Shown here: piece after piece, positions 34,478-44,286 of the stretch
Position numbering within the stretch: the first letter of the stretch is position 1
How the letters are laid out: each line of letters opens with the position of its first letter
Source: Erythrobacter sp.
GTDB lineage: Bacteria; Pseudomonadota; Alphaproteobacteria; Sphingomonadales; Sphingomonadaceae
DNA length: 64,000 nt
NCBI GenBank assembly: GCA_019739335.1
Contig: CP073261.1
Span: forward strand, 930,001-994,000
Reading direction: 5' to 3'
Program-made: the position numbers and the translations under genes
Notes under the pieces: generated by a model
The model's input: the letters and a program-made list of their open reading frames with translations, nothing else
Database searches by the model: none
What the model was told of the DNA's origin: nothing

Positions 34478-35737
34478 GTGGACAGCGCATTTTTCGGTTT
34501 TGCTCCCTACCATATCCTGCTGGCGGGGTGCGGACTGGTGATCGTGGCGGCCTATTGGCTGCCGCGCTTTTTTTCCGGGCGCGAGCCGGCGGCGTCGGGA
34601 CTGCTGATCCTCGGCGGGATGGCGGTGTTCGGGCTGCTTCCCGGCGTGCCGGAAGCCTTCAGCCCGATCGACCGGCCCGGCTTCTGGGAAGTCGCTTCCG
34701 AATTCGCCGTCATCATCGCCCTGTTCGGCACCGGCATCCGGATCGACCGGATCCGGGGCAAGGGCCTGTGGTCGCCGACGGTGCGGCTGCTGGCGATTGC
34801 CATGCCGCTGTGCATCCTTGCGGTGGCCGTGCTCGGCATGGCTGCGGGGATGACGATAGCGGGGGCGATCCTGCTGGCCGCTGTGCTGGCCCCGACCGAT
34901 CCGGTGCTGGCCGCCGACGTACAGGTCGGCCCGCCGCTCGAAGGCGGAGAACATCCCGTCCGCTTTGCCCTGACAGCAGAGGCGGGCCTCAACGACGGGC
35001 TCGCCTTTCCCTTCGTCTATCTCGCCATCTTCGTGGCCGCCGCATCCGGCGGAGCCGCGACTTGGCTGGGCGAATGGTTCGGCCTTTATGTGGTTTACAA
35101 GATCGGCGTCGGGGCACTCGCGGGGATCGGGGCAGGCTGGCTGCTGGGGCGCGTCCTGTTCAGCCTGCCGCATCGCAACCCGCTCGCGGAAACCGGCACC
35201 GGAGTGATCGCCTTTGCGGGCGTGCTGCTGACCTATGGCTTCACCGAATTGATCGAAGGCTATGGCTTTATTGCCGCCTTCGCCATGGGAGTGGCCCTGC
35301 GCCGCAAGGAAGCCGAGCACGAATACCACGCACGGCTGCACAGCTTTTCCGAAGCACTCGAACACGCCGTGACAGCGATCCTGCTGGTGATGCTGGGCGG
35401 AGCCATTCCGGCCCTGCTTCCCTATCTCGACTGGCAACACGCGCTGCTGGGGATCGCGCTGATTTTCGTGATCCGCCCGGTCAGCGGAATGCTGGCACTG
35501 GCGGGAACGAGCCTGTCATGGCGCCAGCGTGGCGTGGTCGCCTTCTTCGGCGTGCGCGGGATCGGCTCGATCTACTACCTCGCCTATGCGGGCGGCATGC
35601 TCGACCTGGTGGACGAAGGCGCGCTCTGGGCGACCGTGGTGTTCACGATCCTGCTGTCGACCATCGTCCACGGCTTCAGCGCGGGCAGCATGGTCTGGGC
35701 GGCGACGCACGAGAAGGGCGAGGTGCGGGGGGAGTGA
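34478..35737 (+). CDS. Sodium/proton antiporter (CPA1, NhaP-like)
   Basis: 419 aa from GTG 34478. Twelve or so membrane helices. The ion-binding core LAAVLAPTDPVLAADVQVG and ALTAEAGLNDGLAFPFVYLA (the ND motif) are clear. C-terminal FFGVRGIGSIYYLAYA is the third CPA motif. No regulatory cytosolic domain. Exchanges Na+ for H+ to control pH and salt. Divergent from the ABC exporter. Confidence 0.92.
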   Translation: MDSAFFGFAPYHILLAGCGLVIVAAYWLPRFFSGREPAASGLLILGGMAVFGLLPGVPEAFSPIDRPGFWEVASEFAVIIALFGTGIRIDRIRGKGLWSPTVRLLAIAMPLCILAVAVLGMAAGMTIAGAILLAAVLAPTDPVLAADVQVGPPLEGGEHPVRFALTAEAGLNDGLAFPFVYLAIFVAAASGGAATWLGEWFGLYVVYKIGVGALAGIGAGWLLGRVLFSLPHRNPLAETGTGVIAFAGVLLTYGFTELIEGYGFIAAFAMGVALRRKEAEHEYHARLHSFSEALEHAVTAILLVMLGGAIPALLPYLDWQHALLGIALIFVIRPVSGMLALAGTSLSWRQRGVVAFFGVRGIGSIYYLAYAGGMLDLVDEGALWATVVFTILLSTIVHGFSAGSMVWAATHEKGEVRGE

Positions 35738-35750
35738 GGCGAGGCCGCAA

Positions 35751-36152
35751 TTACTCCCCGAAGAAATTCAGCTCCAGCAGCACGTTGTTCGGGTCCGCCG
35801 TGAAAATCTGCCGCAGCCCGATCGCTTCGACGAGGTTCTCACGGTAATCTGCACCGCGCGCATCGAGCCGGGTTTTCATTTCCTCGAACCCCTGCAAACG
35901 CAGCGCAACGTGGTGCAAAGCCCCGGTCAAACCGCCGGGTTCCACCTCGCGGTCATAGGTCCGCACGCAATCGACCGAATTGATATGGATGATCGCCCGG
36001 CCCGCCGCATCATACATCCATTGCGCGGTTTGCGGGGTCAGCGGCGGCGGGGCGTCGCGGCGTTCAAGATCGAGCAAGTCGGCATACCAGCGCGCGCTCT
36101 CGTCCAGCTTGTCGGTGATGATGTTGACGTGATCGAGTGCTTCGACCTGCAT
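35751..36152 (-). CDS. VOC family protein (glyoxalase/bleomycin-resistance fold)
   Basis: 133 aa. Two beta-alpha-beta-beta-beta units: VEALDHVNIITDKLDESARWYADLLDLERRD with the first metal His, and GALHHVALRLQGFEEMKTRL with a second His pair; LELNFFGE supplies the last Glu. Metal-dependent lyases, isomerases and dioxygenases share this fold. Divergent from the LigM-type gene (133 bp apart) and perhaps co-regulated with it. Confidence 0.87.
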   Translation of the reverse strand: MQVEALDHVNIITDKLDESARWYADLLDLERRDAPPPLTPQTAQWMYDAAGRAIIHINSVDCVRTYDREVEPGGLTGALHHVALRLQGFEEMKTRLDARGADYRENLVEAIGLRQIFTADPNNVLLELNFFGE

Positions 36153-36216
36153 GGAAAATCCTCCCGCCGCCCCGCTTGCCCGGTCTAAGGCCGCGCCTTG
36201 GCTCTTGCCTCTCTAG

Positions 36217-37695
<1,479 letters not shown>

Positions 37696-37720
37696 ACTGG
37701 TAATTCTGCTGCAAGAACAA

Positions 37721-37749
37721 GGGCGGTGCCGCGAGGCGCCGCCCTTTTT
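37721..37749 (+). terminator. Rho-independent terminator after the LigM-type gene
   Basis: GGGCGGTGCC (37721-37730) pairs with GGCGCCGCCC (37735-37744), 10 bp with one G-U pair, a 4-nt loop and TTTTT. Confidence 0.9.
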
Positions 37750-37846
37750 CATGGCCACCCCAAGATTTTCCTACTGCCGCGTGGGAAGATACCTGTAGCC
37801 CGGAGGCATAGAAGACGGCTCTATAAAGGCTTGATTGCATGGAAGA

Positions 37847-37966
37847 ATGAAGCAGATCGCCGCAATCGGTCTTCTCAAATCCATCGCCGAAAAAAGTGGC
37901 GCGAAAGCGGTTAGCATATCATTCGACGAGATGATTGGGCATAAGCCTGCAACCAACCAAGCCTAG
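37847..37966 (+). CDS. Possible small ORF, 39 aa
   Basis: ATG 37847 to TAG 37966 in the 288-bp gap before DUF2254. The peptide is MKQIAAIGLLKSIAEKSGAK followed by a polar tail. The ribosome site (GGAAGA) is too close to the ATG to be convincing, and no family is recognised. The rest of the gap has only the LigM terminator. Confidence 0.25.
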   Translation: MKQIAAIGLLKSIAEKSGAKAVSISFDEMIGHKPATNQA

Positions 37967-37983
37967 AGGCGTTACTCTTCCCG

Positions 37984-39327
37984 ATGACCACCAACCTCAA
38001 GTTCCTCTGGATGCGTCTGACGGCGAATTACTGGTTCTTCCCGGCACTGTTCTCGCTGCTGGCTGCGCTGCTGGGCTTTGCCATGATCGCGCTCGATCGC
38101 AGCGGGGCAGCGTCGTTCCTGAGCGACGTCGAATGGCTCGCCCCTGCCCGGCCAAAGGGCGCGGCGGATATGTTGACGGTGATGGCGGGCAGCATGATCG
38201 GGGTTGCCGCCACGGTGTTCTCGATCACCATTGCCGCGGTCGCCTATGCCAGCGGCAACTATGGCCCGCGGCTGCTGACCAATTTCATGGAGGACCGGGG
38301 CAACCAGTTCAGCCTTGCAACCTTTATCGGCAGCTTCGTCTATGCGCTGGTGGTGCTTCGCTCTGTCCGCGCGGAGGATGAAGTTCCCGCCAGCGGCGTG
38401 GAAGTGGCCACCGCCCTGCCCGGTTTCACCCCGCAATTGTCGCTGCTGGTCGCCTACGCGCTGCTGGCGCTGTGCGTGGCGGTGCTGGTCTATTTCCTCA
38501 ACCACATCCCTTCTTCGATCCGCATCAACAAGGTGCTTGAAGGCATCGGCTCGCGATTGCTTGATGCCATCCGCGAGACCTATCCGGTGGAGGGTTCCCC
38601 CGGCGAAGCCCGCGAAGCGCAGGGCGGTGAAGAGATACGGGCGCAATCTACCGGTTACATCCAGTTGATCGATTACGCGGAATTGCAGAAGATCGCCCGC
38701 GAATGCGGCGGCACTTTCTCGCTCGTCGTTCGCACCGGAGATTTCGTCCACCGCGACCTGCCCGTGATTCGCGTTGCCGGATGCTCGGCGAACGATGTCG
38801 CGGACAAGGTGCTCGATTGTTTCACTCTTGGTTCGAATCGCACTGCCGAGCAGGACCCGCAGTTCCTGATCGACGAGCTGGTGGAAATCGGGCTGCGCGC
38901 GCTGTCACCCGGCATCAACGATCCCTTTACCGCGATTACCGCGCTGCACTGGCTGGGTGCGGCGACGGCGGAAATCGGACGGCGCGACCTGTGCAAGGAT
39001 GTCTGCGGGAACGATGGGGCGGAAGGTGATTGCCCGGTGATCCCGCGCGCCGACAGTTTCGAGCATTACACTGATCGCGGGTTCGGCTCGATCCGCAGCG
39101 CGGTCGCCACCAGCCCCACCGCAGCACGGATCATGCTGGAAGCGCTGGAGAATGCTGCCGGACCGATCCAGCATCCCCGGCGCAGGCAGGCCTTACGACT
39201 GGAAGGCGAAGCGCTGATCGCACAGGCGCGGCTTGCATTGGTCGGTCCCGATCTGGAAGCACTGGAGGCGCGCTATCGCCAGTTCGAGGCCACGCTGCCA
39301 GCTACGCCCTTACGCGCGGCGTCGTAG
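37984..39327 (+). CDS. DUF2254 family membrane protein
   Basis: 447 aa. Four membrane helices in the first 165 residues with the typical NYWFFPALFSLLAALLGFAMIALDR start and MIGVAATVFSITIAAVAYASGNYGPRLLTNFMEDRGNQ block. The remaining cytosolic part includes SIRINKVLEGIGSRLL and ALSPGINDPFTAITAL. Function is not known. The last 26 bp overlap the end of the convergent EamA gene. Confidence 0.9.
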   Translation: MTTNLKFLWMRLTANYWFFPALFSLLAALLGFAMIALDRSGAASFLSDVEWLAPARPKGAADMLTVMAGSMIGVAATVFSITIAAVAYASGNYGPRLLTNFMEDRGNQFSLATFIGSFVYALVVLRSVRAEDEVPASGVEVATALPGFTPQLSLLVAYALLALCVAVLVYFLNHIPSSIRINKVLEGIGSRLLDAIRETYPVEGSPGEAREAQGGEEIRAQSTGYIQLIDYAELQKIARECGGTFSLVVRTGDFVHRDLPVIRVAGCSANDVADKVLDCFTLGSNRTAEQDPQFLIDELVEIGLRALSPGINDPFTAITALHWLGAATAEIGRRDLCKDVCGNDGAEGDCPVIPRADSFEHYTDRGFGSIRSAVATSPTAARIMLEALENAAGPIQHPRRRQALRLEGEALIAQARLALVGPDLEALEARYRQFEATLPATPLRAAS

Positions 39328-40201
39328 CGCGAGCGAGCACCAGCGCGCTGCCAACCAGCGCGATGCCGAGAAAGTCGAGAGGCACCAGCACCTCGTTGAA
39401 AGCAAGCCAACCCACCAGCGCGCCTACCGCAGGCTGGGTGAGCAGGGCGATGCCGATAATGAGCGGGGAGAAGTGCCGCAGGGCATAGACCAGCAGCCCC
39501 TGCCCGACGATCTGGCTGGTGAAAGCCAGTGCCACCACCGGTGTCCAATCGGTCGGCCAGACAGGTTCGCCAAGCGCCAGTGCTGTCATCAGCAGCACCG
39601 GGACCGAACCCAGACCTGCCAGTGTCAGCAGCGCCCAGCCGCCGATCTCGCGCCGCGCGTCCTGCAACAGCAGCAGGTATCCGGCATAGAGCAGCCCCGC
39701 AAGCAGGCAGAACAGGTCACCCACAAGATTGGCCTGCGAGATTTCCATCGAGCGCGCGAGCAGGATCGCCGCCCCCGCCAGCGCCGCGACGATCGCGGGC
39801 CATTCGCGCCCGTGCGGCAGGCGGCGCAGAACGACGAATGCCCAAAGCATCAGGATCACGCTGCCCGCATTGCCGAACAGGACCGCATTGGCCAGGCGAG
39901 TCTCGCCGATGCCAATGTGCCAGCTGGCGATATCGAATCCGAACAGCACCCCGCCCAGCAGCACCAGCCCGGTCATTTTCGCCGGAATGCCGCTCAGCCG
40001 CTGGCCGTTCGCCCCGGCGATCAGTGCGAGGAAAGGCAGCGCCAGCGCCACTCGCCAGAACCCTGCCGAAACCGGTCCGGTGTCCGCCAGCCGCACCAGC
40101 CAAGGCCCCAAGGCAAGCGCGACATTGCCGCCGATCAGCGCCACAATCGGCAGCGCCAAAATTGGCAACTTCGCGCGAATCTTGTCCCCAGCCTGGTCCA
40201 C
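39302..40201 (-). CDS. DMT family transporter (EamA)
   Basis: 299 aa from GTG 40201. Ten predicted helices in two EamA repeats; FWRVALALPFLALIAGANG in the first and VALAFTSQIVGQGLLVYALRHFSPLIIGIALLTQPAVGALVGWLAFNE in the second. Usually exports amino acids or metabolites. Overlaps convergently with DUF2254. Confidence 0.9.
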   Translation of the reverse strand: MDQAGDKIRAKLPILALPIVALIGGNVALALGPWLVRLADTGPVSAGFWRVALALPFLALIAGANGQRLSGIPAKMTGLVLLGGVLFGFDIASWHIGIGETRLANAVLFGNAGSVILMLWAFVVLRRLPHGREWPAIVAALAGAAILLARSMEISQANLVGDLFCLLAGLLYAGYLLLLQDARREIGGWALLTLAGLGSVPVLLMTALALGEPVWPTDWTPVVALAFTSQIVGQGLLVYALRHFSPLIIGIALLTQPAVGALVGWLAFNEVLVPLDFLGIALVGSALVLARATTPRVRA

Positions 40202-40268
40202 CCATCCGCTCTAGCGCGGGCGCGCGGCTTGGCTATAGTTGTGACAAGCAGTTGGGTGGAGAGCGGGA

Positions 40269-41150
40269 TTGCCGATACGGTCGTGGATGTTTGTTCCCGG
40301 AGACAGCGAACGCAAGCTGGACAAGGCGCCGGGATGCGGCGCGGACGTTGTGATCGTCGATCTCGAAGATGCCGTTGCGCCGGATGCCAAGGAATCGGCG
40401 CGCGCGCTCACCCGCGACTGGCTGATGGCACGCGACCGAGAGGCGCCCGGCCCGCAGTACTGGGTGCGGATCAATCCGCTCGATACCCAGCTGTGGCAAT
40501 ATGATGTCGAAGCGGTCATATCCGCGAAGCCTGCCGGGTTGATGGTACCCAAGGCTGCGGGACCGGAGCAATTGCAGCGGCTTGTTACCATGCTGTATGA
40601 AATCGAAGCGCCCCACGGGATCGTACCGGGTACTACGCAACTCTTGCCCTTGGTGAGCGAGACACCGCGGGCGGCCAATTCGATTTCATCCTACGGTCTG
40701 AAGCAGCACGCGATTTCTCGATTGGCAGGTCTGAGCTGGGGCGCGGAAGACCTTTCCGCCGCCATCGGCGCGAGCCGCAAGCGGGACGAGCGCGGTGTGT
40801 GGACCGACCTGTTCCGGCTGGTCCGCGCGCAGGTGCTGCTTGCTTCCCACGCAGCAGGTGTTGTTGCCATCGACACCCTGCATGCCGATTTCCGCGACGA
40901 GGAGGGCCTGCGCCGGGTGGCGCGCGAATCCTATCAGGACGGGTTTGCCGGGATGATGGCGATCCACCCGGCGCAGGTGCCGATCATCAACGCGGCCTTC
41001 TCACCGGGTGAAGCCGAACTGGCCGAAGCGCGCGCCATCGTGGAACTGTTCGCCGCCAATCCGGGGGTCGGGGCGCTGCAACTGAACGGACGGATGATCG
41101 ACCAGCCGCATCTGGCGCAGGCGCAGAAGTTGCTGGCGAGCGTGGCGTAG
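40269..41150 (+). CDS. HpcH/HpaI aldolase / citrate lyase beta-like CoA ester lyase
   Basis: 293 aa from TTG 40269, with GGAGAG upstream; the next start is ATG 40287. TIM barrel: RSWMFVPGDSERKLDKAPGCGADVVIVDLEDAVAPDAKESAR, VPKAAGPEQLQRL, LSWGAEDLSAAIGA (metal site) and GFAGMMAIHPAQVPIINAAFSP. CitE-like lyases cleave citryl-, malyl- or methylmalyl-CoA. The stand-alone enzyme could act in C5-C6 acyl-CoA breakdown. The start codon is unusual but agrees with the family length. Confidence 0.9.
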   Translation: MPIRSWMFVPGDSERKLDKAPGCGADVVIVDLEDAVAPDAKESARALTRDWLMARDREAPGPQYWVRINPLDTQLWQYDVEAVISAKPAGLMVPKAAGPEQLQRLVTMLYEIEAPHGIVPGTTQLLPLVSETPRAANSISSYGLKQHAISRLAGLSWGAEDLSAAIGASRKRDERGVWTDLFRLVRAQVLLASHAAGVVAIDTLHADFRDEEGLRRVARESYQDGFAGMMAIHPAQVPIINAAFSPGEAELAEARAIVELFAANPGVGALQLNGRMIDQPHLAQAQKLLASVA

Positions 41151-41155
41151 GGGAT

Positions 41156-41464
41156 TTACTCGTCAAGTGCGGTTTCGGCTGGCTCGTCCGCAGCAGGCTC
41201 GACCGGTTCGGCGGAAGCTTCAGTCCCGGTGTCCTGAGTAGCTCCGCTACTGGCGGGGGAGCCGCCATCGCTATCTTCACCCGGCTCCGGATCAGCTAGC
41301 GGGGCTTGAGATCGGGTCTGGTCGATCGGCAGCATCGCGTCACTGATTGTGCCTTCCAGCACTTCGCCCGCCGCTTCGCCCTCGCCATCGCTTTCGACCG
41401 GTGCCGTGTCCTCGCCGCAGGCTGCGATCAGCAACAGGGCACAAAGGGCAAAGGGAACTCTCAC
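41156..41464 (-). CDS. Small acidic lipoprotein
   Basis: 102 aa from GTG 41464. Signal with LIAAC (Cys16). The mature part is acidic and disordered, rich in Glu, Ala, Pro and Ser (E-A-P stretches). No domain recognised. The GTGA start overlaps the lipB stop, implying co-translation. Confidence 0.68.
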   Translation of the reverse strand: MRVPFALCALLLIAACGEDTAPVESDGEGEAAGEVLEGTISDAMLPIDQTRSQAPLADPEPGEDSDGGSPASSGATQDTGTEASAEPVEPAADEPAETALDE

Positions 41465-42141
41465 GCACGCATCCTCTCATGATCGTCCAGCGCGGCGAGG
41501 AAGTGCCCCGCGCGCGCCAGCAGCGCCTCATCCCACTGCTCGGGGCTGACCGCAAGCCCCAGCGCTTCCATGCTGGTCACGCCGTATTCGGCAATTCCGC
41601 AGGGCACGATGCCGCCGAAATGGGTGAGGTCGGGCGCGAGGTTCACCGCGAAGCCGTGCATCGTCACCCAGCGTCGCACGCGCACGCCGATGGCACCGAT
41701 CTTGGCTTCCGTGCCGCCCGCGCGGGTCCAGATTCCGACCCGGTCGGGCACGGCGAAGGCTTCGACCCCGAAGTGACCGAGCGTGGCGATCACCCAGTCT
41801 TCCAGCGCGTGGACGAAATTGCGCACGTCCTTCTGCCGCCGCGCCAGATCGAGCAGCACATAGGCCACCCGCTGGCCGGGGCCGTGATAGGTATAGCGCC
41901 CGCCGCGCCCGGTCTCGACCACGTCGAACCGGGCATCGACCAGTTCGGCCAGATCGGCGCTGGTCCCGGCGGTATAGACCGGCGGATGTTCGAGCAGCCA
42001 GACCAGTTCTTTCGCCTCGCCAGCCGCAATTGCGGCATTGCGCGTCTCCTGCTCCGCCAAGGCGGTGCGATAATCGACAAGGCCCGGCGATTGCCGCCAT
42101 TCGATTTCTTCAGGGAGTGGCATGGAAATTGTGTTGGTCAT
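41461..42141 (-). CDS. lipB: Octanoyltransferase
   Basis: 226 aa. Signature [21 protein letters not shown], catalytic Lys in [14 protein letters not shown] and Cys in [19 protein letters not shown]. Transfers octanoate from ACP to lipoyl domains of dehydrogenase complexes. ATG 42141 or ATG 42123 (MPLPEE) are possible starts. Followed by a coupled small lipoprotein gene. Confidence 0.96.
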   Translation of the reverse strand: MTNTISMPLPEEIEWRQSPGLVDYRTALAEQETRNAAIAAGEAKELVWLLEHPPVYTAGTSADLAELVDARFDVVETGRGGRYTYHGPGQRVAYVLLDLARRQKDVRNFVHALEDWVIATLGHFGVEAFAVPDRVGIWTRAGGTEAKIGAIGVRVRRWVTMHGFAVNLAPDLTHFGGIVPCGIAEYGVTSMEALGLAVSPEQWDEALLARAGHFLAALDDHERMRA

Positions 42142-42214
42142 GCTCTGGCAGTGGTTGCGTGGGTGGCCTTGCGCGGCCTAACAGGACCGCGAGGACTTTT
42201 TCGAGGAAACACGC

Positions 42215-43045
42215 ATGGCGATCAAGCTGGATATGGGCAAGGCCTGGAACGATGCGGTGGCGCTTCTGTCCGCCAACAGGGACGTTGTGCTCGTGGTGGC
42301 GGGGGTGTTCTTCTTCCTGCCCAGCGCAATCGCTTCGCTAGCGATGCCCCAGCCGACCGAGATCGAGGCACTGAGCGCTTCTGCAGAGCCCAATCCCGAA
42401 GCGCTGCTTGGTGCGATTTCTGCCTATTATGGCCAGATCTGGTGGATGTTCCTGCTGATCGGGCTGGTACAGGCCATCGGCGCACTGTGCGTACTGGCGC
42501 TGCTGACCGATCGATCACGTCCCACCGTGGGGGATGCGCTGAAGTTCGGTTTGAAGGCGCTGATCCCCTATATCGCCACCCAGCTGCTGGTCGCTTTGCT
42601 GGTGACAGCCGTAATGGGTGTGCTGATCGGCATCGGCGCACTGATCAGTGTGGCTGTTGCGGCGTTGCTCGGTCTCGTCGGTGTAATCCTTGCCATATAC
42701 GTGTGGATCAAGCTGTCTCTGGCCACACCGGTGATCGGCATCGAAAAGCGTCTGAACCCGCTCGCCGCGATGCAACGATCATGGCAACTCACCAAGGGCA
42801 ATTCGCTGTTGCTTCTCGCCTTCTACCTGCTGCTGGGATTGGTGATGATCGTTATCTCTCTGATTGGCGGGATGGTGTTCGCCATCTTCGGGTTCGTGGG
42901 CGAGCAGGTCGGGCTATTCGCCAGCGCCATCGGCGGGGCACTGATCAGCATGGGTGTGACCGCAGTAATGCTGGCGGTGCTGGCAGCTGTCCACCGGCAA
43001 CTGTCGGGCGGAACGAGCGAAGCCGTGCGTGAGACTTTCGACTGA
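42215..43045 (+). CDS. Integral membrane protein, glycerophosphodiesterase membrane-domain-like
   Basis: 276 aa, about six helices. The DKLDMGKAWNDAV-type N-terminus and PLAAMQRSWQLTKGNSLLLLAFYLLLG block are typical of the family annotated by the membrane domain of glycerophosphoryl diester phosphodiesterases. The catalytic phosphodiesterase domain itself is absent. Function unknown. Convergent with the methyltransferase gene (7-bp gap). Confidence 0.75.
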   Translation: MAIKLDMGKAWNDAVALLSANRDVVLVVAGVFFFLPSAIASLAMPQPTEIEALSASAEPNPEALLGAISAYYGQIWWMFLLIGLVQAIGALCVLALLTDRSRPTVGDALKFGLKALIPYIATQLLVALLVTAVMGVLIGIGALISVAVAALLGLVGVILAIYVWIKLSLATPVIGIEKRLNPLAAMQRSWQLTKGNSLLLLAFYLLLGLVMIVISLIGGMVFAIFGFVGEQVGLFASAIGGALISMGVTAVMLAVLAAVHRQLSGGTSEAVRETFD

Positions 43046-43052
43046 CGCCGCT

Positions 43053-43685
43053 TTAGTCTGCTGCGTCTTTCCAGCCCCAGGCCAGCACGCATGGGGGAAT
43101 GTTCAGCCAGACATAACCGGTCTCGACGCGCGGGAAATAGCGCGCGGTGAGATCGCGGGCGGCGCTCATGAACTGGTAGGTCAGGAAGGCACCGCCTTCG
43201 CGGATCACCCGGTGAGTAGCCTCGGCAATGTTCTGCCCCACACCCTCGGGCAGGGTGGAGAATGGCAAGCCGGAGAGCACATAGTCCGCCTGCTCGTGGC
43301 CGATCGAGCGGACGATCTCCTCGACATCTTCCGCGGAGCCGAGCACGGCATGGAAGCGGCTGTCGCGGAAGGTCTTCTTCAGGTAGTCGATGAAGAGCGG
43401 ATTGGTGTCGATCACCAGCAATTCCCCATCGCGCGGCAGGCGGTCCAGCACGGCCTGGCAGAACGTGCCGACCCCGGGGCCATATTCGACGAACAGCTTG
43501 CAGCGATCCCAGTCTACCGGGGCGAGCATGGCCTTGATCGTAACCCCGGATGAAGGAATGATCGAGCCGACCATGCGCGGATGCTCGATGAAACCGCGAA
43601 AGAATACGCCCGCCGGACCGAGCGCTCGCATGATTTTCTGGCGCAGCCCGACACGGCGCTTGGCCGCCAATTCATTACCGTTCAT
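43053..43685 (-). CDS. Class I SAM methyltransferase, phospholipid N-methyltransferase-like
   Basis: 210 aa. An amphipathic N-terminus (FFRGFIEHPRMVGSIIPSSG) then motif I VEYGPGVGTFCQAVLDRL and the acidic strand VIDTNPLFIDYL. The opening with PRMVGSIIPSS is common to PmtA-like enzymes, which methylate phosphatidylethanolamine at the membrane. Could instead modify another small lipid. Single gene with its own promoter region. Confidence 0.85.
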   Translation of the reverse strand: MNGNELAAKRRVGLRQKIMRALGPAGVFFRGFIEHPRMVGSIIPSSGVTIKAMLAPVDWDRCKLFVEYGPGVGTFCQAVLDRLPRDGELLVIDTNPLFIDYLKKTFRDSRFHAVLGSAEDVEEIVRSIGHEQADYVLSGLPFSTLPEGVGQNIAEATHRVIREGGAFLTYQFMSAARDLTARYFPRVETGYVWLNIPPCVLAWGWKDAAD

Positions 43686-43809
43686 TGCGTGAATTCATCC
43701 TGGTTGCTGTCGGATACATGCGGTTACCGGGGACTTGCATTCAAAACGCTGCTTTGCAAGCCGGAGCGGCTATTTCATTGGCAATGCGCCTGAGCCACAT
43801 TCGTGCCCG

Positions 43810-44154
43810 TCAGAGCAATTCCTCGACCAGATCCTGCGGGCGACACAGGCGGACACCCTTGGGCGTTTCCACCAGCGGGCGGTTGATGAGGATCGGCTCG
43901 GCCACCATCGCATCGAGTACAGTGTCCGCATCGGCGCCGGGCAGCCCGCGTTCTTCGGCCGTGGTGCCGTTAAGCCGCAAGCCTTGCGCAGGCGTCATCC
44001 CGGCATCGGCGTAAAGCTGGACCAGCTTCTCGCGGCTGGGCGGGCTCTTGAGATACTCGATCACTTCCACCTCGACGCCCTCCCGCTCCTGGAGAATCGC
44101 CAGCGTCTTGCGCGAGGTTCCGCAGGCGGGGTTGTGCCAGATTGTCGCCTTCAT
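43810..44154 (-). CDS. arsC: Glutaredoxin-dependent arsenate reductase
   Basis: 114 aa. ArsC fold with the catalytic HNPACGTSRKTLAIL (Cys11), YLKSPPSREKL and ILINRPLVETPKGVRLCRP. Reduces arsenate to arsenite using glutathione/glutaredoxin. No arsR or efflux genes beside it, so it may be a constitutive or Spx/ArsC-like reductase. Confidence 0.88.
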   Translation of the reverse strand: MKATIWHNPACGTSRKTLAILQEREGVEVEVIEYLKSPPSREKLVQLYADAGMTPAQGLRLNGTTAEERGLPGADADTVLDAMVAEPILINRPLVETPKGVRLCRPQDLVEELL

Positions 44155-44244
44155 GGTGTGTCTCGCTGATGCGTAGTTCGAAGCTGCCGACCCCTTAGCC
44201 GCGCAGAATTTTCAAGCCAAGACACATTGCCTGTTGCCAGTGAT

Positions 44245-44286
44245 AATCACTCGCAATAAATGCAGCCTTGCAAATTACTCGCAATA
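44245..44286 (+). promoter_or_regulatory. Two tandem Fur-like boxes at the TonB receptor
   Basis: AAT(C/T)ACTCGCAATA occurs at 44245-44258 and again at 44273-44286, a 28-bp spacing. The first is preceded by TGAT, giving TGATAATCACTCGCAATA, close to known Fur boxes. The pair spans ATG 44260, so transcription probably begins beyond it. Confidence 0.55.

Noticed and set aside
34528..35847. Rightward 439-codon frame overlapping the antiporter
   Set aside because: Arg-rich product with no hydrophobic segments; the antiporter frame has the CPA1 motifs.
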